From Marsupella aquatica (taxonomy: Eukaryota > Marchantiophyta): 64,000 nt of DNA. The number at the start of each line of letters is the position of its first letter. Position 1 is the stretch's first letter. A model generated the notes under the pieces. It was not told where the DNA came from, did not search any database, and was given only the letters and a program-made list of their open reading frames with translations. The stretch is taken from the NCBI GenBank assembly GCA_973895155.1, contig OZ316897.1, forward strand, positions 16,802,001-16,866,000, in the 5' to 3' direction. The position numbers and the translations under genes are program-made. This document shows, piece by piece, positions 32,861-42,425 of the stretch.

Positions 32861-34717
32861 CTAATCCTCCTCTTCTTCTTCGCTCTCGGTGCCCGGACTT
32901 GTGCCCCGTGAGTGGTCCTCCTCCTCATCACTCACGGGAGTGAGTGCCACCGTACTTTTCTTCTTCTTCGACGGAGTACTCTTAGTGCTGCTGCTCCCGC
33001 GCTTCCTCAAAGCAGCCAAGGCCTGCCACGCCTTGATGTACCCCTCACCAATTGTGTCCTTCCAGAGGGTAGCCTCTTCTCCGGACCGCAACTCCAACGG
33101 TAGAACTTGCCCCGTGGCCATGGGAGTCCCGGGGGTGACAGACCTGGGTGGCATCCCCGTACTGACCTGAGCCTCCCGTAACGATTTCCGTACCTCCCGG
33201 AGCTTCTTCTCCAAGCTCTTACTCTTCTCCTGACTCTTCTTGGCTCCATCCAACAAGGGTCCATACTTCCCACTAACCTCCTTCACCACCATCTCGATAG
33301 CTTGGGAGATCACATCCGGGGAAAGTGTGGAGCCAGGTGTGCCGGGACTCTTCCGTTTCCCTAGACTCAGGGCCTCACTTCTCTTCGCTCGTGTCTCAAA
33401 GGCTGCCACCTGACTCCGTAGTGCTCCCACCTGGTTCCTCCACTCCATCACTTCTCCAGAATTTTGCTTCTCTTTGGCCAATGCTTGCCTCAACGCTCCT
33501 ACTTCTTCTGCTTCCTTGGCCTTGGTGGACAAAGCTCCCTTCAAGTTGGTGATCTCTACGTGAGCTGCATTGATGTGCCTGACCTTCTCATGAATGGTCT
33601 GCTCCTTGGTCTTGATCACCTCCTTCAGTGACAGGATGCTCTGCTCTAACGTCTCTACTTTGACTGTGGCGTGCTTGAGAGACTCCCTCAATGCGTGGAC
33701 TAGCTTGAGTCCCTCGTGGACTCCCTCTCTGAAATCCCGTAGCTCTGCCAAGTAAACATCCGGAATGTTGTATTCCAGAGGCTGTTTCGGATCTCCCACG
33801 AGTGATTCAAGCCACTCCAATGTGCAATCATCCTCCTGGTTCTCTTCTTCTCTATTATCCTCCCCACCAGCAGACAATGATTCCTCCGTGAGCTTCCCTA
33901 AAACGGTAGTGGCAATACTCCGGATCTCCGTGGTGAGAGATGATCCCGTGTCTTCATGCCCCGGAGAACCAATCAACCCTTCTGCCCTGGCCAATACAAA
34001 TGACCCCATCAAATGTACAGCCCCACCTGGTTTCACACTCCCGGGCTCAACGGCCAATAGCTTCTTCAATCCGTAGCACCACCATCCGTACACATGGGCT
34101 GGGTAGTTCTTGATGTCCATAGCTACCACGAAATGCTCCTCATTCAGCACTCCGGATTGCACGTTGCCAAGAACCCGTTGATGCACCTTGGCCAGGAAGC
34201 CCTTATACTCAACATCCTTGACAGCAGAAAGAGGGATGGCGGTGGTGGAGGTAGGATTGGTCACCCAAGTGGCCACCATTTTCAACGTGAGTTCTCCCCT
34301 GATATTCCGAGGTGTGAATGAGAATTTCTGATTCTCAAGAAACAATAGCTTAGCCAACTCCACATGGGGCACTACACGTTTGAGACATTCAAAGTAGATT
34401 CCCTCCGTTCGGAACTCCATCCCGGCCTCAATGTCCCAGCTCTTCCCTGAAGGGATGGTAATCTCCACCTTCATGAATTCTGTAAGCCCGGTGGCTTGGA
34501 AAATGTTCCGACAATCCTCCATCACCTTGGTGGAGGTCTTGGGATAAATTCGACGAAAAATCTTCCTACCCACCGGTGAGGAACCCGCTGCCAATCCCGT
34601 GCTCATCATAACTTCTCTCTCTTCCCTTTCCCGTGTAATCCGAGTCTCCACGTAGTCACGGTAAGCAGCCTTGTATCTCCGAATGCGTGACGCACTAAAC
34701 TCTGGTTGATCTAGCAT
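32861..34717 (-). CDS. LTR-encoded 618-residue coiled-coil protein (copy in 3' LTR of B)
   Basis: The ATG at 34717 opens 618 codons with no stop, in the same sense as gag-pol. Residues about 1-270 are a globular part without a recognised motif (FRTEGIYFECLKRVVPHVEL, VVAMDIKNYPAHVYGWWCYG). Residues about 330-550 are a long coiled coil (LVHALRESLKHATVKVETLE, KSQEKSKSLEKKLREVRKSL). The tail is basic then acidic (TPSKKKKS ... ESEEEEED). The two LTR copies differ in one residue (V versus A, from 34050/44746). The architecture, globular then coiled coil, matches the ORF in the solo LTR at 4435-6306. Function is unknown; it has no RT, protease or membrane segment. Confidence 0.85.
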   Translation of the reverse strand: MLDQPEFSASRIRRYKAAYRDYVETRITREREEREVMMSTGLAAGSSPVGRKIFRRIYPKTSTKVMEDCRNIFQATGLTEFMKVEITIPSGKSWDIEAGMEFRTEGIYFECLKRVVPHVELAKLLFLENQKFSFTPRNIRGELTLKMVATWVTNPTSTTAIPLSAVKDVEYKGFLAKVHQRVLGNVQSGVLNEEHFVVAMDIKNYPAHVYGWWCYGLKKLLAVEPGSVKPGGAVHLMGSFVLARAEGLIGSPGHEDTGSSLTTEIRSIATTVLGKLTEESLSAGGEDNREEENQEDDCTLEWLESLVGDPKQPLEYNIPDVYLAELRDFREGVHEGLKLVHALRESLKHATVKVETLEQSILSLKEVIKTKEQTIHEKVRHINAAHVEITNLKGALSTKAKEAEEVGALRQALAKEKQNSGEVMEWRNQVGALRSQVAAFETRAKRSEALSLGKRKSPGTPGSTLSPDVISQAIEMVVKEVSGKYGPLLDGAKKSQEKSKSLEKKLREVRKSLREAQVSTGMPPRSVTPGTPMATGQVLPLELRSGEEATLWKDTIGEGYIKAWQALAALRKRGSSSTKSTPSKKKKSTVALTPVSDEEEDHSRGTSPGTESEEEEED

Positions 34718-35792
34718 CCATGCATCCCGAAATCAATTTCTCAATCACCAATCCCGTCACCCGTGGCAATGTCAATTCCCTGGCCCGAAACAGCCCCCGT
34801 AGCCCGATCACTTAAATTCTCTCAATTTCCCGTCACTACTCCGTGCGGCCGCCACTAATGCCTGGAAGAATGACGCCAGCAAGCCCCACTAATCCACCAT
34901 GAAAGAGAGAGCTTCAAAAATAATTAGAATCTGGAGAGAGCTTCCGGCAAGAGAGAGAAGAACCCCGTTTTTGCTTTCGGCAATGAGAGGGTCGTGCAAA
35001 AGGAAGAGGGAAAGAAAAAGGAAGGAAAAAAAAATAGAACCGAAAAAACTCCTGGCGCCTTCGCCATGCGCCCCGGCCCATTTCTCGGGCCTTACCCTTG
35101 CGTCCTCCTGCGCGCGGCCCTATGCAGGGCGCGCGGCCATTCCTCCCGGCTCGCGGGAGGCCCTTCAACTCCCCCCCGCTCGCGTGATCCTCCCAGCTCG
35201 CGGGAGGCCCTTTAACTCCCCCCCGCTCGCGTGATCCTCCCAGCTCGCGGGAGGCCCTTTAACTCCCCCCCGCTCGCGTGATCCTCCCAGCTCGCGGGAG
35301 GCCCTTTAACTCCCCCCCCCCCGCTCGCTTGCGCTCCTTCAGCTCGCGGAGCCTCATTAATTGCCCGGGCACGCAGCCCTATGGGCTCGCGAGGCAGCCC
35401 CTTCAGCTCGCGGAGCCCCATTAATCGCCCGGGCACGCAGCCCTATGGGCTCGCGAGGCAGCCCCTCTTTCTCTCGGACGGCCACTAATGGGACTCGCCC
35501 TCCTGAGGAGGGATTTATTTAAAAAAAAACCCCCCCCTCTCCTGACTTTGCAATGGGGGTCTCAACAATAGCTCTTGAAGCAAAACGGTAAGTCCTATGG
35601 GGCTGGTCCTGGCTAGTTTCAAGGTCCCAAAATATTTGCCCACTTAGGTCGCCGCAAATCTTAGAACTATTATGAGAGAAAGAATATAAAGTCACCTGGG
35701 GCATCATCAACCTATAATGACGGAATTAACTAAAAATTAAAAAATGGCTTATTTACATTGACTATTAACAAGGTATCGGCCTTTGCAACCAG
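34718..35792. repeat. GC-rich tandem repeats in the gypsy B 3' LTR
   Basis: Four copies of a 47 bp unit start at 35141, 35188, 35235 and 35282; each holds tcctcccagctcgcgggagg, an inverted pair CCTCCC/GGGAGG around a CGCG core. Then two copies of a 64 bp unit (35338-35401, 35402-35465) contain 'ccatta/ctcatta', gcccgggcacgcagcc and ggctcgcgaggc. The same array recurs at 45837-46161 in the other LTR. The 48 kb of open frames reported on either strand here are repeat artefacts. The position upstream of the LTR ORF suggests a regulatory array, which is inference. Confidence 0.85.
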
Positions 35793-37601
35793 TTATGTGT
35801 GACTTCCCGTGACGGGGTACCCGTCACATAGCTCCTCTCTTAATTGCGAAGCGCCCCCGCGAGCACCATACTCTTCCTCCGTGTAGTACTTCTTTAGGCG
35901 CTCTTGATTGATCCGTGTGTTGAGTAGTTGCCCCTCCAATGTCTTGAGTTGAACCGAGCCGTTGGAGTAGACGGCATCCACTACGTAGGGTCCCATCCAC
36001 CGTGTATGCAACTTCCCGGGGAAATGCATGAAGCGGCTATCGTAGAGGAGCACCAAATCTCCCTCCTCAATGGACACACGACGGAGACGGGAATCGTAAT
36101 GTGACTTGCGTTTGCCTTGCTCCTGCTCCGTATGTGTCAAAGCCTCTTCTCGTGTCTCCGTGAGTTGCTCCAACTGTTGGATCCGTGAAGCGACACTTTC
36201 TTCTGCCCCTTCCCTTTCCCGTGTTAGGATTCGAATGGTTGGAACCTCAAATTCCACCGGCACAAGAGAGTGTTGTCCAAACACAAGGAAATAGGGGCTG
36301 TGGCCCGTGGTAGTCTTGTGAGCCAGGTTGTAAGCGTAAGTGGCAGCCAACAACTTCAAATCCCAATCGGTCTTGTGAGCGGATACCGTTTTGTTGAGGA
36401 TCTTGCCCATGATCCCGTTGGCTCTCTCAGTGAGCCCGTTGGCTCGAGGGTGGTACGGAGTGGTCTTCCTATGTGAGATCAAGTAGTTCTCCGTCAAACG
36501 TTCAATCGTATGATTGAGGAAGTGAGTACCCCTGTCACTTACCAACTCCAATGGTGGACCAAATCGTGTAAAAATCTGCTCATACAAAAAACGTGCCGTG
36601 GTGTTGGCATCATCCTTGGCAGTAGCTCGGGCCTCCACCCACTTGGTGGCATAGTCCGTTGCAAGAATGATGTAGCGCTTCCTCCCTCTTCGTGTGATGG
36701 GAGTGAAAGGGCCAATGAAGTCCACCCCCCACTTCTCAAAGGGTGCAAGAGGAAGTATGGGCACCAATGGGTGTCGTGAGGAGGGCCCTGGTTTGCCTTG
36801 ACGCTGGCACGGATCACATCGCTGGATGTACCGGTGTACATCCCGAAAGAGAGTTGGCCACCAATATCCAGCATCTAGTATTTTCCTTGCGGTGGTCTCC
36901 CGTGCAAAGTGGCCACCAGCTTCCTCCTCATGTAATGCTGCCATGACTGTACGTATCTCCGCTTCCTCCAAACAACGACGAAGTCGGCCATCCATGCCGT
37001 ACTTGTGAAGTACTCCCTTCACAAGCAAGTAGGGACCTGTCTTACGCAAAAACACTGCTGCTCTCTCCGGGCCCAAACGTGAGGGAACTCTAGCCGTGCG
37101 GAGAAATTCCAAAATTTCTCCATACCAAGTAGTGGCCTCTGTATTCACGCTGAACACTTCCTCATCCGGGAACCGATCATCAATCTCCTGGGAGTCAGAT
37201 GCTCCCTCAATACGGGAGAAGAAGTCTGCATTGCTATGACTCTTCCCCGATCTTACTCTCACCTCATAGTTGAACTCTTGTAGCAACAAAACCCAACGTG
37301 CAATTCTCCCGGACAGATCTGGCTTGTTGACCATGTATTTCAAGCTGTTGTGATCCGTGTGGAACACAACCTTGTACCCCAACAAATAATGACGATACTT
37401 CTTACAAGCGTAGATGATACCAAGTGCCTCCCTATCGGTGGGTGAGTAGTTTTTCTCTGCCGGGGCCAACTGCCTACTGGCAAAGTAGATGGGATGGTCT
37501 CTTCCATCATCATCTAACTGACTCAAAACGGCACCGATGCAAAATCCTGATACGTCTACGTAAACATGGAATTCCTTATTCCAATTGGGCGTAATGAGCA
37601 C
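35793..37601 (-). CDS. pol: Gypsy B pol part 2: RNase H and integrase
   Basis: The frame codes for 602 residues. RNase H is at the start: HVYVDVSGFCIGAVLSQ, then SPTDREALGIIYA, FHTDHNSLKY and HSNADFFSRI carry the acidic residues. The integrase follows: an HHCC zinc part (LHEEEAGGHFARETT ... CDPCQRQGK), then the DDE core with VDFIGPF, LVSDRGTHFLN and GLTERANGIM. The C terminus has a GPY/F-like module (WMGPYVVDAVYSNGSVQLKT) and no chromodomain. The stop lies 36 bp inside the 3' LTR, so the last residues overlap the PPT and LTR edge. The real start is upstream, in the RT frame; a one-base shift separates them at about 37590-37601. Confidence 0.9.
   Translation of the reverse strand: MLITPNWNKEFHVYVDVSGFCIGAVLSQLDDDGRDHPIYFASRQLAPAEKNYSPTDREALGIIYACKKYRHYLLGYKVVFHTDHNSLKYMVNKPDLSGRIARWVLLLQEFNYEVRVRSGKSHSNADFFSRIEGASDSQEIDDRFPDEEVFSVNTEATTWYGEILEFLRTARVPSRLGPERAAVFLRKTGPYLLVKGVLHKYGMDGRLRRCLEEAEIRTVMAALHEEEAGGHFARETTARKILDAGYWWPTLFRDVHRYIQRCDPCQRQGKPGPSSRHPLVPILPLAPFEKWGVDFIGPFTPITRRGRKRYIILATDYATKWVEARATAKDDANTTARFLYEQIFTRFGPPLELVSDRGTHFLNHTIERLTENYLISHRKTTPYHPRANGLTERANGIMGKILNKTVSAHKTDWDLKLLAATYAYNLAHKTTTGHSPYFLVFGQHSLVPVEFEVPTIRILTREREGAEESVASRIQQLEQLTETREEALTHTEQEQGKRKSHYDSRLRRVSIEEGDLVLLYDSRFMHFPGKLHTRWMGPYVVDAVYSNGSVQLKTLEGQLLNTRINQERLKKYYTEEEYGARGGASQLREELCDGYPVTGSHT
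35829..35841 (-). other. Polypurine tract of gypsy B
   Basis: The minus strand reads aagagaggagcta immediately before the 3' LTR, the normal plus-strand primer position. It lies inside the end of the integrase frame. Confidence 0.75.
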
Positions 37602-40600
37602 GGGGCCTCTAGCAATCGTTTCTTCAATTCATCAAAAGCAGCCTGACGGGAAGGAGTAGGTTCAAACTCACTTCCTTTTTTCAACATGGAAGTGAGTGGC
37701 ATGGCTACCTTGGCAAAGTCTTTGATGAAGCGTCGGTAGTAGCCAACACACCCCAAGAACCCTCTCACTTCCTTCACATTCTTGGGAAATGAGACTGCTA
37801 CCCACACGGCGACCTTCTCACGATCAACTTCAATCCCTCGTGCAGACACTTTGTGGCCCAATAGGATTCCCTCCTCAATTCCAAAGAAACATTTCTCCGG
37901 ATGCAGCTTCAGGCAAGTCTCCCGGCACCGCTGAAAAGTCAACCGTAAGTGTTCCGGATGCTTGACTCGTTTGCCGTAGACAGCAAAGTCATCAATAAAG
38001 ATCTCCAAGAACCTGCGTAAAAAGTCATGAAATATATTCATCATGAGCCGTTGGAACATGCCAGGGGCATTGCACAACCCAAAAGGCATTCTCCGGAATG
38101 CAAAAATCCCCCACTCTGTTGTGAAAGCCGTCTTGAGTTGGTCCTCCTCCCGTATCCAGATTTGGTTGTACCCAGAGTAGCCATCCAAGAAGCTGTATAT
38201 CTCCCAACCTGCTACCATGTCCAACACGATATCCGTGAACGGTAGCGGGTAGTGATCCTTCTTGGTCGCATCATTCAACTTTCGAAAATCTTGGCACACC
38301 CGTATTTTCACCTTCCCGTCTGGCCCCTTTTTCTTGGGCACGATTACGATGGGTGACACCCACTCACTATGCATGACCGGATAAATGAATCCTGCATCCA
38401 ACAAACGGTCAATCTCCTCCTTCACCATGAGTGAGTATTTGGGGTTGAGGCGGTATTGGCGTTGCCTCACAGGTCGTGCTCCTGACATCAGGTCAATGCT
38501 GTGCTCACCAAACTCAGGTGGCACTCCTTTCAAATCTTGGTGGCTCCACGCAAATACGTCTTGGTACTCTTTCAACAATTCCTGAATCGTGCGTTGCTCC
38601 GTAGCATCCAACTTACTACCAATGTTGAGTGTCTTGCCCTCACCCACTTCCACCTTTGTGTACTGCTCCGGCCTGATCACGTCCAACTTGTTGCGTGTCT
38701 CCTCATCAAAGGTTTCTTCCAACCGTGCGAGCCTCATCCCTCCATACACCGGTGCATCACTCTCCTCCTGGTCTGGTCGGGATGGAGGTGGATCCTTTGT
38801 CACATGGGCCATTATTTCTTCAACGTCAGATTCTTTGTAATGTGACAATAGCTCCTCTCTAAAGTCATCATCCAGGATGTCATTCAAAAACTGCTCTCTT
38901 TGCTCATCATCAAACATGATCGTGTGGGCTTGCATTTCCACCTCCTCGGGGTGATCCTCTGCCTCCCTATCATGAATCTCTAGAGGTTCAGCCTCCACAA
39001 TTTTGCTTCGCTCGTCTTCCATCTCTTCTAGAACAGCGTGCACTTGGCTAACTGATTCCTCTACTGCATGCTCTTGAGTAGCAACTCCGGGGCCAAAAAC
39101 ATCTTCCTCCGTGAGGTGAGAAATCAGTTTCACCATGTATACTTCATCCTCGTCTTCATCTGAGGTGACCTCTGAATCATATTCCTCCTCCATAGTCGTA
39201 GTCTCCCCGTGAGGTGACTCCGCTGACCATGGAATAGTGATAGTGGGGATACCAAACCGAAACTGCCGTTTGCCCCAATCACTTGTGACCTTGGCCACAT
39301 ACAACCATGGCCTGCCAATTAAAATGGGAAAACCGTACGGCCGAACGGGTCGCATCACCAAATAGTTGAGGGGGAAAGATTTTCCCCCAATCATTGTTGG
39401 AATCTTGGTGAGACACCCCAACGGCACCACCCGTGCACCATCAGCCAACCTCATGGCACGTGCCGGTGGTTCTAACTCTGTATACCCCAACCGGTTTGCC
39501 GTCTCCTCAGTCATGATGTTGACTCCCGAGCCCCCGTCCACCGGTACAAACCGTATTGCACATCCATTGATGTCCACCGTGAGTTCTGGGGCACCCAAAT
39601 CCTCCGTGACCCAGTTGACTTGTATGGGGTCAGCCCCAACTTTGGGTAACCTTCTTCTACGTCTCCTCCTCATGAGAATCTCCTTGACTTGGCGACGGTA
39701 TAGGGAGCTATCCCGTAATAGTTGACCAATTGTGGCACTGACTGGGCAATCCAGAATGTCTTGAGCAATGTTGTACGCGGTTGCAGGAGGTATGGGTGGG
39801 ATGACCTCTTCTCCCGGTTTCCAACGAACAACCCTCTCCTCCGCTTTCTTTCTGGCCTTTGCCTCCTCCATGTCTTTGTCAATGGCCGCTTGCATGGCTT
39901 GTGCTTCTAGCTCCTCCAACTGCTTACGTACCTCTTCTCCCACCTTCGGATAGAACAACTTGGGGTTGTCCCGATCAAAGTCACTATCCTCCATGGGTGG
40001 CACCTCCGGTTCGTGTGAGGTACCCGATGTGGAAGCTTGATGCACCTCCTTGTACTTCTGCTTGAGCTCGGACTTGCCCTTCTTTTTGCCGGATCGAGTG
40101 GAGACTCGGTAACAAGAGTAATGCCTTCTCTCCTCGTCGCTGTCTTCCTCCGGTAGATTCTCAGCATGAGTCCACTCATGACTTGGGGGTGAGGGGTTAG
40201 CAACTTCAACTTCCGTAGATGTTGCAACAACAACCACCGGTATCTCAACAACTGGAGATACTACAACGACTAGCGGTACCACCTCCTCCGTTATGGTGGT
40301 CATCCTTTGCTTGGGAATGTTCACTACGGTTTCTTCTCTTCTAGTGATTAGAGGGGTGTCGACTGCTTCCGTGGTGAGAAAGTTGACGCTAGCTTCTTTC
40401 AGAGGAGGTGGCGGCCCCTTCTTCTCTTGTGCCCCAATCGGTTGAGCCTTGAACGCCTCCAAGGTTGGGCAGTGTGGTGCAAGATGACCCTCCCCCTTGC
40501 ATAGTTGACACAGCCGGGCAAAATCTCCATTGCCTTGACGGGTGGGCTCTGGGCACACATTAGCGTAGTGGCCCGCCACTCTACAATTGTAACAAATAGG

Positions 40601-42190
40601 GATCTTCCTCACTCCAGGGTACGGTGGTCGATTCCCTGGGTTAGCGTTGGGATAGTTGGAGTATGCGGGTGCTCCGGCGTTTGTTGAAACTCCATGAATG
40701 CTCCGTGGTCCCGGGTTGAGAGGTTGTACACTATACACGTTGGCCTCTGGTGGCTCCTCCATGAAGTACTCTATTGGCCCTTCCGCTGCATATGAAGGAT
40801 TTGAGTAGCTTGCCCCCTCAACATCCTCCTCCCGTACTTGGAAAACCTTGGCTGGTTCTCCCGCTGGGCACTCCTTCGGGGCATGACCAAACTTCATGCA
40901 CTTGGTGCACCACACATTGGCTCTCTCCACCGGAACTTTTCTCCTCTCAGGTTTGAGTCCGGCAAAATGTACTTTCAACGCTTTCATTTGCTCCGTCAGC
41001 TCATCATATCTGGCCTCTTGCTCCTTCAGGCGTCTTGCCGTAGACAATGGTGTAACGGCCACCGTGGGTAGTATCACTTCACGGTGAGAGGACTTCTTGA
41101 CTTTCTTTGACAACTTCTTCTTCTTCCTCCTTCGTCTTTCAGCTTCTGACTCCGTAGTGTCTGACTCTGTAGTACTCTCAGAATCCTCAGATTCATCACT
41201 ACTATCTGAATCAGATCCACTCGACTCCTCACTGGAGGAACTGTCAACCGGCTTCAGCTTCTTTCTTCGGCAACGCTTGCTTGTGGCATCAGCTGCGGTG
41301 TATGACTCCGCTGCTGCAATAGCTTCAGCCAATGTGGTTGGCTTGGCTTGACGTACAAAGAACCCCATCTTGCTTGGTAGGGCAGCCACAAACCAGGCTT
41401 GACGCATAGCATCATCGGTACGGGCTTGGATCCGACGTACCAGCTTTTGGAACCTTTGCAAAAACCTCCGTAATGACTCCTTCTTCTTCATCCTGAGTTG
41501 GCCCACCTTTAATAGTGAGGTGGCCTCCACTCCTATGGATCTGAACTCCTTCAAGAAGGCTTGCTTGAACAGAGCCCAATCAGCTTTCACGTTGGCCAAC
41601 AACGAAATGAACCATGGACCTGCCTCCCCTCTCATCATTCCAGGAATGATAGTGAGCTTATGTGCAGACTCCCCATTAGCTTCGGCAATCCCTTCAAACT
41701 CCTCAATCCATTCGTCTGGATCATCCTTTGGTCTCCCCTTGAAGGGTACGTACTGAACACGGGTACGTTGTGCAGCTGCCATCGGTGCAGCCGGTGCCTG
41801 TATCAACACAGGTGGTAATGGCGCTTGTTGGGCCACCGGTAACAGCACCGATGATAGGTGTGAGATGATTTGTGGCAATGCAGTGAGCTCTGGGATCAGA
41901 TTTTGTAACTCAGACTGCACCAACACAAAGGGCTCTCCTTCTTCTCGCTCGTGATCTATGTCTGGCTCTTCGTCTGGGCATATGGCCTCATTACGTTGAG
42001 CCTCTTCCTGTTGCACACCAACTTGTTCTTCCAGCACCAGTGGCAACCTCCTCTCTTCTGCAAGCCGTAAGCGTTCTTCGGCAGCAACTCGTCGTCTGGT
42101 CCCAATCCAAGAGGGCCCCCCTTCTAGCTCTGATCTTGGGGTACGTGTGTGTTGGGGACTTCCTCTACCTCCCCTTCTCCCTCTCGGCAT
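37556..42190 (-). CDS. gag-pol: Gypsy B gag-protease-reverse transcriptase
   Basis: The ATG at 42190 opens 1544 codons. Gag is at about residues 140-310 (WIEEFEGIAEANGESAHKLT). Three CCHC zinc knuckles follow (CTKCMKFGHAPKEC, CYNCRVAGHYANVC, CQLCKGEGHLAPHC). The protease has the active-site string VPVDGGSGVNIM. An acidic linker precedes the RT at about 1215-1480, with IRVCQDFRKLN, MPFGLCNAPGMFQRLMMNIF and the catalytic FIDDF. The frame ends 20 residues after the RNase H connection because of a one-base loss in the run gccccgtg; RNase H continues in the next frame (37601). All of gag, pro and RT are otherwise intact. A programmed shift is possible, but no standard slippery site is visible. Confidence 0.9.
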   Translation of the reverse strand: MPRGRRGGRGSPQHTRTPRSELEGGPSWIGTRRRVAAEERLRLAEERRLPLVLEEQVGVQQEEAQRNEAICPDEEPDIDHEREEGEPFVLVQSELQNLIPELTALPQIISHLSSVLLPVAQQAPLPPVLIQAPAAPMAAAQRTRVQYVPFKGRPKDDPDEWIEEFEGIAEANGESAHKLTIIPGMMRGEAGPWFISLLANVKADWALFKQAFLKEFRSIGVEATSLLKVGQLRMKKKESLRRFLQRFQKLVRRIQARTDDAMRQAWFVAALPSKMGFFVRQAKPTTLAEAIAAAESYTAADATSKRCRRKKLKPVDSSSSEESSGSDSDSSDESEDSESTTESDTTESEAERRRRKKKKLSKKVKKSSHREVILPTVAVTPLSTARRLKEQEARYDELTEQMKALKVHFAGLKPERRKVPVERANVWCTKCMKFGHAPKECPAGEPAKVFQVREEDVEGASYSNPSYAAEGPIEYFMEEPPEANVYSVQPLNPGPRSIHGVSTNAGAPAYSNYPNANPGNRPPYPGVRKIPICYNCRVAGHYANVCPEPTRQGNGDFARLCQLCKGEGHLAPHCPTLEAFKAQPIGAQEKKGPPPPLKEASVNFLTTEAVDTPLITRREETVVNIPKQRMTTITEEVVPLVVVVSPVVEIPVVVVATSTEVEVANPSPPSHEWTHAENLPEEDSDEERRHYSCYRVSTRSGKKKGKSELKQKYKEVHQASTSGTSHEPEVPPMEDSDFDRDNPKLFYPKVGEEVRKQLEELEAQAMQAAIDKDMEEAKARKKAEERVVRWKPGEEVIPPIPPATAYNIAQDILDCPVSATIGQLLRDSSLYRRQVKEILMRRRRRRRLPKVGADPIQVNWVTEDLGAPELTVDINGCAIRFVPVDGGSGVNIMTEETANRLGYTELEPPARAMRLADGARVVPLGCLTKIPTMIGGKSFPLNYLVMRPVRPYGFPILIGRPWLYVAKVTSDWGKRQFRFGIPTITIPWSAESPHGETTTMEEEYDSEVTSDEDEDEVYMVKLISHLTEEDVFGPGVATQEHAVEESVSQVHAVLEEMEDERSKIVEAEPLEIHDREAEDHPEEVEMQAHTIMFDDEQREQFLNDILDDDFREELLSHYKESDVEEIMAHVTKDPPPSRPDQEESDAPVYGGMRLARLEETFDEETRNKLDVIRPEQYTKVEVGEGKTLNIGSKLDATEQRTIQELLKEYQDVFAWSHQDLKGVPPEFGEHSIDLMSGARPVRQRQYRLNPKYSLMVKEEIDRLLDAGFIYPVMHSEWVSPIVIVPKKKGPDGKVKIRVCQDFRKLNDATKKDHYPLPFTDIVLDMVAGWEIYSFLDGYSGYNQIWIREEDQLKTAFTTEWGIFAFRRMPFGLCNAPGMFQRLMMNIFHDFLRRFLEIFIDDFAVYGKRVKHPEHLRLTFQRCRETCLKLHPEKCFFGIEEGILLGHKVSARGIEVDREKVAVWVAVSFPKNVKEVRGFLGCVGYYRRFIKDFAKVAMPLTSMLKKGSEFEPTPSRQAAFDELKKRLLEAPCSLRPIGIRNSMFT

Positions 42191-42249
42191 CCCATTGAGA
42201 CCTGCATTCCAAACTTACACCAATGTCTCAGAAAGCAATATTTGTAAAC

Positions 42250-42346
42250 ATCAACCGTCGCACGATGCGTTGTGGTTGACGTACAATAACAAAGTAACCA
42301 ACAAACTTCTCACGTATCAACCGTCGCAAGTTGCGTTGTGGTTGAT
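42250..42346 (-). other. Two copies of a leader hairpin in gypsy B
   Basis: Positions 42250-42279 and 42316-42346 carry the same inverted structure: atcaacc ... ggttga with an inner gcac/cgatgcg or gcaa/ttgcg. Each can fold as a stem of 6-7 base pairs plus an inner stem. They lie between the PBS and gag start, where packaging or dimer signals lie in retroelements. Function is inferred from position. Confidence 0.6.
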
Positions 42347-42407
42347 AGGTTTGAACTCCCAATAGACGTAGCTCCCCTCCTTCGTGTCGTCAAACAAGAA
42401 GAAGGAT

Positions 42408-42425
42408 TCCCCGGCAGCGGCGCCA
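42408..42425 (-). other. Primer binding site of gypsy B (tRNA-Asp type)
   Basis: The minus strand reads tggcgccgctgccgggga, which matches the 3' end of plant tRNA-Asp(GTC) except for one base (from memory of that tRNA end). It lies 20 bp from the 5' LTR edge (42446). Confidence 0.85.

Larger units (their letters stand above)
31750..35828 (-). repeat. 3' LTR of gypsy B
   Basis: The 4079 bp copy is nearly identical to 42446-46524. Its coding part is 32861-34717. The non-coding ends are each 1111 bp long. The part 34718-35828 (the LTR 5' side on the coding strand) is GC-rich with tandem repeats; 31750-32860 holds no other gene. Confidence 0.95.

Noticed and set aside
32889-33552. Plus-strand ORFs opposite the LTR protein, and similar ones opposite gag-pol (38027-41818, 48388-49182, 55228-55659)
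   Set aside because: Shadows of the real minus-strand genes; Ser/Leu-rich composition and no motifs.
34899-35234. ORFs in the GC-rich LTR end (both strands, also at 45595-45930)
   Set aside because: Generated by tandem repeats with no codon structure; identical in both LTRs only because the LTRs are identical.
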